A stretch of 13,675 bases of DNA from an uncultured Prevotella sp. (lineage in GTDB: Bacteria; Bacteroidota; Bacteroidia; Bacteroidales; Bacteroidaceae): the NCBI GenBank assembly GCA_900544825.1, contig UQWP01000080.1:1-13675 (forward strand). The letters run 5' to 3'. Both the position numbers and the translations under genes were made by a program. Of this stretch, positions 1 through 7,518 are shown one piece after another. Under the pieces are notes generated by a model, which saw nothing but the letters and a program-made list of their open reading frames with translations, did no database searches and was not told the DNA's origin. Every line of letters begins with the position of its first letter. Positions within the stretch are counted from its first letter, which is position 1.

Positions 1-30
1 AATATCGGAGATTACCAACTTTTTTAGGCA

Positions 31-2589
31 CTATTTCTTATCCCGAACTGAGGTATAATATGGACTGTTTTTATCTTGAACGGTCTTTGTTGCTGGTAAC
101 TTAAAGATACCGATAGGTTCTCCGACCTTCAATACGTAAGATACACCACGCATAGAAGAATACTTACCTGTTGCAATAGTACCTACAGGAATGGTATATT
201 CGTCAAGACCATCCCAAAGTTCCTTCACCTCACTCCAGTTCTTAGCGAATGTAGCACCTACACTCCACTCCCAATCCTTGGTACGGATAGGAGTAAAATT
301 AACCATCGCCTCAATACCCTTGTTCTGAAGTTTACCTACATTACGGGTGTTAGAAGTATAACCTGTCTCAGGAGCCAAAGTAGCAGAGATAATCTGATTT
401 TTGGTTGTACGATCATAGTAAGCCACATCGAAGCTCAAACGGTTGCCAAAGAATGTACCGCTCAAACCAAGCTCATACTCAGTTGTAATCTCAGGCTTCA
501 ATGACTTATTTGGCAAACGGTTATACTCTGTCAAACCAGAAACACCGGAAATTGGCAAATAAGTATAGTAATACTGAGCTGGTACATAATATGAATTGGT
601 CATATATACATTAGCATCATTACCTGTCTGACCTATAGCTGCACGAACCTTCAACAAGTCGATTTGCTTGACATTCTTCAAAGCAGGAATAGCCTGATTC
701 AGAAGCACAGACACATTGGCACCGCCATAGAAGAAGCTGTTATCACCCATAGGAAGAGTAGAAGACCAGTCGTTACGGGCAGAAAGGTTCAGGAAAGCCC
801 AATCCTTATAACCCAATTCAACCTGTCCCAAGAGACCCAACAATCTTCTATTCCATGAGTCAGTATCAGTAATCGAATAGGAAGATGTATTACTCAAGGA
901 ATTCCAACCTGGAATATCCAACTGCTCATTATAACCACCTACATTATCATAGTTTCTCTGGTTCAAGTTCCAACCTAAGGTTGCACCTAACGAGAAATCA
1001 CCGAAAGTATGATTGCCGGTCAGCAAGAGGCTGGCGTCAATCTGTCCGCGCTGAGAACGATACTTAGAATAGTAACCCTGGTTACCTACTGTAGTACCAT
1101 TACCATTTGCCTGATAAGAGCCCTCGGTATAGAGAATACGTGGCTCAACACGTTCTGTCTTATAATTTGTATAATCACCACCAAAGCGGCCAATCACCTT
1201 GATATCCTTGGTAATATCGTATGACAACTCCAACTTACCATAAATACGGTCGTCCTGGTAAGTAGAATAGAAGTTATCTACCATATAATAAGGGTTGGTA
1301 GCATACAATGTATAGTAGTTATCTACATTGTTACGCTCCAGGTTGTAGTCCTTCATATCTGTGAAACGCACATCAGAAGCACCCTGAAGCAACTCCATAT
1401 ACATATCACGAGAACGGCGCATATCCTTGCGAACATAGTTCAAGGACATGTCCAGATGGAATCTGTCGATATTGGCGTAGCCACGGAGTGAGAAGGTATT
1501 ACGATGATAAGTATCACCATCATTAGGAGTAATACCATTAGAACTTACATTACCATAAGATGCAACAATACCTACTTTCTCATCACCATAGCGGAGAGAT
1601 ACGTTGTTGTTCCACTCCTTACCTACCTGATAGAAGTCACGGATATTGTTCTTAACATAAGAAAAAGGCTTGGTTAAAGTCTCACCGTTAGAAAGACCGG
1701 TAGAACCATACCAGTGCTCACGACCATCGAGACGAGGTCCCCAAGAACCATTCTCCTCATTAGACCAGGAACCCCAACCTTGACCGAAGAGATTCTGGGT
1801 CATCGGCACACGAAGCACATCAGTAAATGTCAAAGAACCATCGTAAGTGATAGAAGCCTTCTTGTCACCCTGTGGTTTCTTTGTAGTAATCATGATAACA
1901 CCATTGGCTGCACGAGAACCGTAAAGAGCAGTAGCAGAAGCACCCTTCAATACAGTTACCGATTCTATATCCTCTGGGTTGATGTCGCCTGCACCACTAC
2001 CAAAGTCAACAGAGTTATCACCCAGACGATCATTGTTGATAGGCACACCATCAACAATATACAATGGGTTGTTGCTAGAAACGGAAGAAATACCACGAAT
2101 TACGACTTTCTGAGATGTACCTGTAACACCACCACCAGAAATCTGCACACCAGCCATCTTACCCTGAAGACCACTCATCAGGGAACCAGACTTAGCCACA
2201 GTCAACTCAGAAGCATTGGCTGTACTGGCAGCATAGCCCAAAGTTTTCTCTGAACGTTTCATTCCCAAGGCAGTAACAACAACCTCATCAAGATTCTTGG
2301 AATCGGAAACTAAAACGATTTTCATTTTAGCAGAAGCCTTCACTTTCTTTGGTTCCATACCCAAATAAGTGATTTCGAGAACCGCATCCTTACTTGCATT
2401 TGGCAGAGTAAAGTTACCATCCACATCTGTTACTGTACCTGTCTTTGTTCCAGCGATTTTAACAGATGCGCCAATCACTGGCTCACCGTCTTCCTGAGAA
2501 ACAACCTTACCTGTAACAGCAGTCTGTGCGAGAGTCATTCCTGTTGAAAGAACAAGCCCTCCCATTAACATGGTTAGTCTTTTTGTCAT
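31..2589 (-). CDS. SusC/RagA-family TonB-linked outer membrane receptor, C-terminus apparently cut by a frameshift
   Basis: Family role: a TonB-dependent outer membrane barrel that imports glycans or peptides, usually with a SusD lipoprotein. Visible in the 852 residues: a signal peptide ending near AQ (residue 22), a carboxypeptidase-regulatory-like domain at about 25-92, a TonB-box-like LDEVVVTALG at 100-109, a plug domain at about 130-237 with the LYIVDGVPINN and LKGASATALYGSRAANG motifs, then barrel. The start ATG lies 37-43 nt below a good promoter and follows a GAGAGAG purine tract. SusC proteins usually run to about 1000 residues, but this frame stops at TAG (31-33). In the next frame, bases 37 down to 2 read EIVPKKVGNLRY, the expected continuation, so one base seems to be missing near 37. 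No susD is visible; it would lie beyond base 1. The family call is very sure. Whether the gene is broken or the read is wrong cannot be told here. Confidence 0.93.
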   Translation of the reverse strand: MTKRLTMLMGGLVLSTGMTLAQTAVTGKVVSQEDGEPVIGASVKIAGTKTGTVTDVDGNFTLPNASKDAVLEITYLGMEPKKVKASAKMKIVLVSDSKNLDEVVVTALGMKRSEKTLGYAASTANASELTVAKSGSLMSGLQGKMAGVQISGGGVTGTSQKVVIRGISSVSSNNPLYIVDGVPINNDRLGDNSVDFGSGAGDINPEDIESVTVLKGASATALYGSRAANGVIMITTKKPQGDKKASITYDGSLTFTDVLRVPMTQNLFGQGWGSWSNEENGSWGPRLDGREHWYGSTGLSNGETLTKPFSYVKNNIRDFYQVGKEWNNNVSLRYGDEKVGIVASYGNVSSNGITPNDGDTYHRNTFSLRGYANIDRFHLDMSLNYVRKDMRRSRDMYMELLQGASDVRFTDMKDYNLERNNVDNYYTLYATNPYYMVDNFYSTYQDDRIYGKLELSYDITKDIKVIGRFGGDYTNYKTERVEPRILYTEGSYQANGNGTTVGNQGYYSKYRSQRGQIDASLLLTGNHTFGDFSLGATLGWNLNQRNYDNVGGYNEQLDIPGWNSLSNTSSYSITDTDSWNRRLLGLLGQVELGYKDWAFLNLSARNDWSSTLPMGDNSFFYGGANVSVLLNQAIPALKNVKQIDLLKVRAAIGQTGNDANVYMTNSYYVPAQYYYTYLPISGVSGLTEYNRLPNKSLKPEITTEYELGLSGTFFGNRLSFDVAYYDRTTKNQIISATLAPETGYTSNTRNVGKLQNKGIEAMVNFTPIRTKDWEWSVGATFAKNWSEVKELWDGLDEYTIPVGTIATGKYSSMRGVSYVLKVGEPIGIFKLPATKTVQDKNSPYYTSVRDKK

Positions 2590-2631
2590 AATTTCTCTCT
2601 CTTAAATTTAACAACTTACAAATATCGGGTG

Positions 2632-2663
2632 CAAAGATACACACTTTTGATAAAATAAACAAA
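2632..2663 (-). promoter_or_regulatory. Bacteroidota-type promoter for the SusC-like gene
   Basis: Read on the minus strand: TTTG at 2663-2660, a 20-nt spacer, then TATCTTTG at 2639-2632, an exact match to the Bacteroidota consensus TTTG/TAnnTTTG. Transcription would begin near 2627, giving a leader of about 38 nt. The rest of the 2590-2773 gap is AT-rich. I see no clear terminator for the upstream HAD gene there, so read-through into the receptor gene is possible. Confidence 0.8.
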
Positions 2664-2773
2664 TTTTTAGCTAACAAAATGCAATTAAAAAGCTATTTTC
2701 TTATCCTTTTTGTATATTTCCTGCATATTTCCCAACTTTTAGACAGATTTTTACGACTAAAGACAACAAAATG

Positions 2774-3574
2774 TTAGTTTCCTGTAATTACACCATACTT
2801 GATGAGGGCATTCTTCACTCCATCCTCATCCACATGGGTGGTAATGTAATCAGCTACCTGCTTCAAATCTGCACCGGCATTGCCCATAGCTACACCTACA
2901 CCAGCCTTCTTGATGATAGAGATGTCGTTGCCACCATCGCCGAACGCCATGGTTTCTTCAATGTTCAAACCGAGATAATCTGCCATAGCCTGGAGTCCCT
3001 TTCCCTTATCGGCTCCACGCGCCGTAATATCGGTAAAGGCAGGGTGCCATCTTCCGGAAGTACAGTTTTCGAGCGTAGGCATCAGGAGTGCTTCCTGCTC
3101 TACGGTGCAGAATGGAGTGACCTGGAGGATTGCCTCATCGCCCAAAGCATCTACATCCGTGATGAAGATACTGCTATCCACTCCCAATCCCTTGCAGAAG
3201 ATTTCATAAACCTCGTCGGTATAATGATGAATGGCAAAACGGCTCTCGCTTACCACGATGGCAGGATAATTGTCTCTATCAGCAGCCTCGATGATCTTCT
3301 TCACATCCGAAAGAAGGATGGCGTGCTGGCTCACCAATGTATCCTCCACAAAGCAGCGGGCACCATTGGCTGTGATGTAGCCATCGATGAGATGCTCTAT
3401 CTGACCGAGGTTATTGATGATCTGCTTGGGGCGACCTGTAGAAATATACACCTCTACTCCATTCTTCTTAGCCTGCTCCAAAGCATCCACAGTACTCTGC
3501 GGAATCCTGTGGGTCTTGAAACTCACCAACGTGCCGTCGATGTCGAAAAACAATGCTTTTATCTTCTTATCCAT
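2774..3574 (-). CDS. Cof-type HAD-IIB family phosphatase
   Basis: A cytoplasmic HAD-superfamily hydrolase of the Cof/YidA type, 266 aa, the usual length for the family. All four catalytic motifs are present. Motif I is DIDGT at 11-15 (D11 nucleophile, D13 acid/base). Motif II is STGRP at 45-49. The motif III lysine is K190 in GADKGKG. Motif IV is GDGGND at 212-217 (D213 and D217 bind Mg2+). The C2-type cap lies at about 85-185, as expected for subclass IIB. Relatives dephosphorylate sugar phosphates, pyridoxal phosphate or flavin mononucleotide; the substrate cannot be read from the sequence. The gene is preceded by its own promoter about 125 nt upstream and lies head-to-head with the lipoprotein gene at 3863. 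It is co-directional with the SusC-like gene 184 nt downstream, which has its own promoter, so a functional link is not implied. Confidence 0.93.
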   Translation of the reverse strand: MDKKIKALFFDIDGTLVSFKTHRIPQSTVDALEQAKKNGVEVYISTGRPKQIINNLGQIEHLIDGYITANGARCFVEDTLVSQHAILLSDVKKIIEAADRDNYPAIVVSESRFAIHHYTDEVYEIFCKGLGVDSSIFITDVDALGDEAILQVTPFCTVEQEALLMPTLENCTSGRWHPAFTDITARGADKGKGLQAMADYLGLNIEETMAFGDGGNDISIIKKAGVGVAMGNAGADLKQVADYITTHVDEDGVKNALIKYGVITGN

Positions 3575-3706
3575 AAATATATCTTGTTCCTTATTATTAA
3601 AATCAAATTCCTTGTTATGTAAATCCTATACCTATTGTTCCGTTTCTCTCGCGCGTACCTTTATTATATATAGATACAAATGATTCTTCTCGCTGAAAAA
3701 CGGGTG

Positions 3707-3738
3707 CAAATATACGAAAAAACAGATAATTAGCCAAA
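3707..3738 (-). promoter_or_regulatory. Promoter for the HAD phosphatase gene
   Basis: Minus strand: TTTG at 3738-3735, a 20-nt spacer, TATATTTG at 3714-3707. Transcription from about 3700 gives a leader of roughly 125 nt before the ATG at 3574. The leader contains no ATG on this strand, and I recognise no riboswitch in it. An AAGGAA lies about 15 nt before the start, rather far for a Shine-Dalgarno sequence. Confidence 0.7.
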
Positions 3739-3762
3739 AATATGCAGTTTTTTTAGAATATC

Positions 3763-3794
3763 CTTGCCATTTTCGCTGAAAAAGCGTATATTTG
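3763..3794 (+). promoter_or_regulatory. Promoter for the FimB/Mfa2-like lipoprotein gene
   Basis: CTTG at 3763-3766 (one mismatch to TTTG), a 20-nt spacer, then TATATTTG at 3787-3794. Transcription would start near 3801, leaving a leader of about 62 nt that contains a bulged hairpin. Its -7 box is mirrored by the -7 box of the divergent HAD promoter. Confidence 0.65.
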
Positions 3795-3805
3795 CTGCGA
3801 CTTTC

Positions 3806-3835
3806 ATGCGCAAGAAAACGTCTTGCACCACGCAT
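3806..3835 (+). other. Bulged hairpin in the 5' leader of the lipoprotein gene
   Basis: ATGCG (3806-3810) can pair with CGCAT (3831-3835), and next to it CAAG (3811-3814) pairs with CTTG (3822-3825). This gives a 9-bp stem with a one-sided CACCA bulge (3826-3830) and a 7-nt loop. It begins just after the predicted transcription start and ends 27 nt before the ATG. It could stabilise the transcript or control translation; no function is shown. Confidence 0.4.
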
Positions 3836-3862
3836 AGAAAGCAAACTTAAAAACTTAGTGAT

Positions 3863-4843
3863 ATGAAGAAGAAGACCTATGTCTGGCTGGCATCCCTCTT
3901 GCTGATGCTGGTAGCTACGCTTACTTCATGCGAAAAGTTTGCACTCGATGATTCGGGTACCAATTCACATGACGCAAACGCCAATGTAATCATCCATGTG
4001 TCCGTGGCAAAGAACAATTCTACGGGAACAAGAAGCGGAGAAGAAGATTTCGGAGATGAAGAAACTGGAGATGAAGACGGATTGGATGAAGGAGATGAGG
4101 AAGTAGAGGGAAAGCCTCTGGAAGATTACTGCTCCCGGCTCTCCATCGCCATTTTTGATGGAGAGGAAAAGGTGAAGACCCTGAATCTGAAAGCAGAAGA
4201 TGGCTACAAAGATATTGGAATCAATCTGGAGGCTGGAAAATACAGAATGGTTGCCATCGGCCATAACGGAAGCGGCAACTGTACGATCAGCTCCCCTGAG
4301 AAAGTGAAATTCTACAAGAACAAGATGACAGATACCTTCTTCTATTACGGCACATTCAACGTGATAGACGGAGAGGATACGGATGATTACATCCTGCTGA
4401 ACAGAGCCGTGGCACAGTTTAAGGTCCATATCACCGACGCCACCATCCCCGCTGAGGCACACAGCATCAAGTTTTACTATACGGGAGGCAGCAGCACCCT
4501 TGACGCCGTAACGGGTTATGGATGCGTACAGAGCCGGCAGACAGAAACCTTCAAGCTCCAGGAAGGCGAAAGGGATTATTCGGTCTATACCTTTCCTCGC
4601 GAAGAGAACAAGGGATTGAAAATGACCATCAATATCCTGGATGCAGATGCCCAGAGTATCAAGGAATATTCCAAGGAAGGCATCCCGGTGAAATGCAACA
4701 ACATCACCCAGAGCAATATCAGCATCAAAGACCATACCATCTCCGACCCCGATCAGAAAGAAGATGGTGATTCCGGAAAAGGCAACCTGGGATTCACCGT
4801 AAATCCCGACTGGGAAGGAGAAATCGTTGTTGAATTTGAATAG
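3863..4843 (+). CDS. FimB/Mfa2-family fimbrial-type lipoprotein
   Basis: A 326-aa exported lipoprotein. A basic start (MKKK) and hydrophobic segment lead to the lipobox LTSC, with C23 as the lipidated residue. The family resemblance rests on CSRLSIAIFDGE at 90-101, the GKYRMVAIGHNGSGN block at 125-139, FFYYGTFNV at 159-167 and NRAVAQFKVHITDA at 180-193. These are typical of FimB/Mfa2 proteins, which anchor or cap fimbriae on the surface of Bacteroidota. Residues 59-83 form an acidic stretch with 15 Asp/Glu in 25. The C-terminus carries a second Asp-rich, Gly-rich linker at 295-308. No fimbrial shaft (Mfa1/FimA-like) gene is adjacent, so the assembly role is inferred from family only. The gene has its own promoter and no visible Shine-Dalgarno sequence. 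The gap of 128 nt to the efflux operon holds that operon's promoter and no clear terminator. Confidence 0.75.
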   Translation: MKKKTYVWLASLLLMLVATLTSCEKFALDDSGTNSHDANANVIIHVSVAKNNSTGTRSGEEDFGDEETGDEDGLDEGDEEVEGKPLEDYCSRLSIAIFDGEEKVKTLNLKAEDGYKDIGINLEAGKYRMVAIGHNGSGNCTISSPEKVKFYKNKMTDTFFYYGTFNVIDGEDTDDYILLNRAVAQFKVHITDATIPAEAHSIKFYYTGGSSTLDAVTGYGCVQSRQTETFKLQEGERDYSVYTFPREENKGLKMTINILDADAQSIKEYSKEGIPVKCNNITQSNISIKDHTISDPDQKEDGDSGKGNLGFTVNPDWEGEIVVEFE

Positions 4844-4911
4844 AAGAATGTTCCATTTTTCCATAATGTAAGGTAATTTTCGATTCTTAAAGATTTGATA
4901 ATAAAAAATCC

Positions 4912-4942
4912 TTTGTGGTTTGCGAATATTTCCATAAATTTG
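4912..4942 (+). promoter_or_regulatory. Promoter of the tripartite efflux operon
   Basis: TTTG at 4912-4915, a 19-nt spacer, TAAATTTG at 4935-4942. Transcription would start near 4949, with a leader of about 23 nt. I find no other good promoter in the gaps between the four efflux genes, so this one probably serves them all. No operator or adjacent regulator gene is visible. Confidence 0.75.
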
Positions 4943-4971
4943 CACCGATATTATAATATTATAGTAAAGGA

Positions 4972-6480
4972 ATGAAAAAAATATTAACTCTTATCATGCT
5001 GATGGGAGCAATGACTGCAGCCGAGGCTCAGACGATGGTTCTGAACCTCGACAGTTGTCGTGCGATGGCGCTACGTAACAACAAGCAGATCAATGCCTCT
5101 AAGCTCAAGAAGGACGTGGCGACCAACCTGAAGAAATCGGCACGCACGAAATATTTGCCAAAGGTAGATGCCATGGGCGGATATGAATGGTTCAGCAAGG
5201 AAATCTCTTTGCTCAATGATGGTCAGAAGTCAGCATTCAGCAATTTAGGTTCCAACATCGTAGGTGGAATCACAGGAAGTGCGAACGACGTGATGGCCGA
5301 TTTGGTAAGCAAGGGAATGCTCACCCCTGAACAGGCACAGAAAATAGGAGGATTGCTCAACGAGAAAGGAAGCGTTATCCAGCAGCAGGGCAATGCCATC
5401 GGACAGAAAGTGGTAGATGCTTTCCGCACCGACACCCGAAACATGTGGGCAGGTAGTGTGATGCTCCGCCAGCCTATCTATATGGGCGGCGCCATCTTGG
5501 CTGCCAACAAGATAGCTGATATCGGTGAGCAGATTGCCGACAATGATCTCGACATGCAGACCCAGAAGACCCTCTACAGCATAGACCAGGCTTACTGGCT
5601 TGCCGTTTCGCTGAAGCAGAAGTACAAGCTCGCCACCAGCTACAGAGACCTGGTGAAGAAGCTCAATGATGATGTCCACAAGATGATTCAGCAGGGCGTA
5701 GCCACCAAGGCAGACGGTCTGAAGGTAGATGTGAAGGTGAACGAGGCGGAGATGAAGATTACCCAGGCAGAAGACGGTCTGGTGCTCTCCAAGATGCTTC
5801 TCTGTCAGCTTTGCGGCATTCCGATGAACCAGGAAGTGACGCTTGCCGATGAAGACAAGGAGACACTGGCTCTTTCGGGAACACCTGTAGATACAGAGCA
5901 GCAGCGAGTAGCCGCTTCTGATTCTGCGATGAATACCCGTCCGGAGTTGCGCATGCTCCAGAATACGGTTGATATTTCCAAGCAAGCCACCAATCTGGTT
6001 CGCGCCGTCTATCTGCCTCATGTAGCATTGACTGGCGGTTACACCATTTCGAATCCAAATGTTTTCAATGGTTTCCAGAAGAAGTTTACCGGCGTGTGGA
6101 ATATTGGAGTCATCGTGCAGGTTCCGGTATGGAACTGGTTTGACGGTGCCTATAAGGTGCGTGCATCCAAGGCTGCCACCCACATCGCCCAGATGAACCT
6201 CGACGATACCCGCGAGAAGATTCATCTCCAGATTACCCAGAGCCAGTTCAAGGTAAGGGAAGCAGAGAAGAAGCTCAACATGGCCATCAAGAACATTGAC
6301 AGCGCCAACGAGAACCTGAGATGCGCCAACCTCGGATTCAAGGAGGGAGTGATGGAAGTTACTGATGTGATGGCTGCTCAGACAGCCTGGCAGCAGGCAC
6401 AGAGCCAGAAAATCGATGCAGAAATCGACGTGAAGCTTACCCAGGTAGGACTTAACAAGGCGCTCGGTATTCTGCAGTAA
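4972..6480 (+). CDS. TolC-family outer membrane efflux protein
   Basis: Outer membrane channel component of a tripartite exporter, 502 aa. The signal peptide is residues 1-19, with predicted cleavage at AEA|QT. The two-repeat TolC layout is visible: helix at about 25-60, barrel strands around LPKVDAMGGYEW (62-73), then MWAGSVMLRQPIYMGG (158-173), a long coiled-coil helix at 175-275, then the second half with LPHVALTGGYTISN and VIVQVPVWNWFDG strands and a final coiled coil ending in LNKALGILQ. The stretch between the first two strands (about 77-156) is roughly 80 residues, much longer than a usual outer loop. First gene of the operon; the adaptor gene starts 41 nt after its last base. AAAGGA directly abuts the ATG, too close for an ideal Shine-Dalgarno, but no better start fits the signal peptide. 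Confidence 0.94.
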   Translation: MKKILTLIMLMGAMTAAEAQTMVLNLDSCRAMALRNNKQINASKLKKDVATNLKKSARTKYLPKVDAMGGYEWFSKEISLLNDGQKSAFSNLGSNIVGGITGSANDVMADLVSKGMLTPEQAQKIGGLLNEKGSVIQQQGNAIGQKVVDAFRTDTRNMWAGSVMLRQPIYMGGAILAANKIADIGEQIADNDLDMQTQKTLYSIDQAYWLAVSLKQKYKLATSYRDLVKKLNDDVHKMIQQGVATKADGLKVDVKVNEAEMKITQAEDGLVLSKMLLCQLCGIPMNQEVTLADEDKETLALSGTPVDTEQQRVAASDSAMNTRPELRMLQNTVDISKQATNLVRAVYLPHVALTGGYTISNPNVFNGFQKKFTGVWNIGVIVQVPVWNWFDGAYKVRASKAATHIAQMNLDDTREKIHLQITQSQFKVREAEKKLNMAIKNIDSANENLRCANLGFKEGVMEVTDVMAAQTAWQQAQSQKIDAEIDVKLTQVGLNKALGILQ

Positions 6481-6520
6481 CACTAGAAACATTTTTCAAA
6501 ATTCAAATTCAGATAAAAAC

Positions 6521-7504
6521 ATGTCTAAGAAATCACAGCATAACAATATACTGCTTGCCGTTATCGGTTTTACGGCAGTTGTCATACTCGTGGGAATCAT
6601 TGGCTTCTTCACGCTTGAGCAGAAGGACGACACCATCCAGGGCGAGGTAGAAGTATCAGAATACAGAGTATCCTGCAAGTTGCCGGGCCGCATCGTAGAA
6701 CTGAGAGTCAAGGAGGGCGATTACGTTCACGTGGGCGACACCCTCGCAATCCTCGAAGTTCCAGAGATGAAATCGCAGGAGCAGATGCTCCAGGCTACCA
6801 ATGCCGCAGCAGAGGCGATGAAGGATCTGACCGATGCCGGTGCCCGCAAGGAGCAGATTCAGGGTGCCTTCCAGCTGGTTCAGCAGGCAGAGGCAGCTGC
6901 AACCATTGCCAAGAAGACTTACGACCGTATGCAGAACCTCTATAACGACGGCGTAATCAGCGGTCAGAAGCGCGACGAGGCTTTTGCTGCCTACAAGGCA
7001 ACAGAGGCTCAGGTGGCAGCAGCCAAGAGCCAGTATGAGATGGCGAAGAATGGTGCCCGCGAGCAGGAGAAGCGTATGGCTGCCAACAACACACAGGCTT
7101 CGAAGAGCGCTGTAGATGTAGTGAAGAACCTCTTGAAGGAGACCGTTCAGGTGGCTCAGTGCGAAGGCGAGGTCAGCAATGTCTATCCTAAGGTAGGCGA
7201 GCTGGTGGGTCTCGGTTCTCCTATCATGAGCATCTCTATCATGAGCGATATGTGGGGAACCTTCAATGTCCGCGAGGATCATCTCCAGGGATTGAACAAG
7301 GGCGATGAGTTCACCGCATTCGTTCCAGCCTTCAACAAGGAAATCAAGATGAAGGTTTACTACCTGAAAGACCAGGGCTCCTATGCTACCTGGAAGGCAA
7401 CCAAGGATAATGGCGACTACGACCGCAAGACTTTCGAGGTGAAGGCCCGTCCTATCACCAAACTCGAAGGATTGCGCCCGGGAATGTCACTCATCATTAA
7501 ATAA
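6521..7504 (+). CDS. HlyD/EmrA-type periplasmic adaptor (membrane fusion protein)
   Basis: A 327-aa adaptor that should bridge the inner-membrane permeases and the TolC-like channel. One N-terminal membrane anchor at about 10-32 is followed by the first half of a lipoyl-like domain (GEVEVSEYRVSCKLPGRIVE at 41-60, then VKEGDYVHVGDTLAILEVPE). An alpha-hairpin coiled coil covers about 83-210, rich in Ala, Gln and Lys. The second lipoyl half is at 213-240 (CEGEVSNVYPKVGELVGLGSPI), then a beta-barrel domain ending in the family-typical LRPGMSLIIK. It resembles the YbhG/YhiI branch, which works with ABC-2 permeases. It lies 40 nt after the TolC-like gene and 14 nt before the first permease, clearly one transcription unit. 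No Shine-Dalgarno is apparent. Confidence 0.93.
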   Translation: MSKKSQHNNILLAVIGFTAVVILVGIIGFFTLEQKDDTIQGEVEVSEYRVSCKLPGRIVELRVKEGDYVHVGDTLAILEVPEMKSQEQMLQATNAAAEAMKDLTDAGARKEQIQGAFQLVQQAEAAATIAKKTYDRMQNLYNDGVISGQKRDEAFAAYKATEAQVAAAKSQYEMAKNGAREQEKRMAANNTQASKSAVDVVKNLLKETVQVAQCEGEVSNVYPKVGELVGLGSPIMSISIMSDMWGTFNVREDHLQGLNKGDEFTAFVPAFNKEIKMKVYYLKDQGSYATWKATKDNGDYDRKTFEVKARPITKLEGLRPGMSLIIK

Positions 7505-7518
7505 CATCGAGATTTTCA

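Noticed and set aside
2771..3622. A 283-codon plus-strand frame opposite the HAD phosphatase
   Set aside because: The minus-strand frame contains all four HAD motifs; the plus-strand one is an ordinary antisense shadow.
4844..4911. A terminator between the lipoprotein gene and the efflux promoter
   Set aside because: The stretch is AT-rich but I could find no stable stem followed by a T-run.
3965..4945. A 326-codon minus-strand frame opposite the lipoprotein gene
   Set aside because: The plus-strand protein has a lipobox, family blocks and a promoter; the antisense product has no domain pattern.
5245..6492. A 415-codon open frame on the minus strand opposite the TolC-like gene
   Set aside because: It is antisense to a clear TolC-family gene, its product looks like a Leu/His/Cys-rich shadow with no recognisable domain, and no promoter sits above it.
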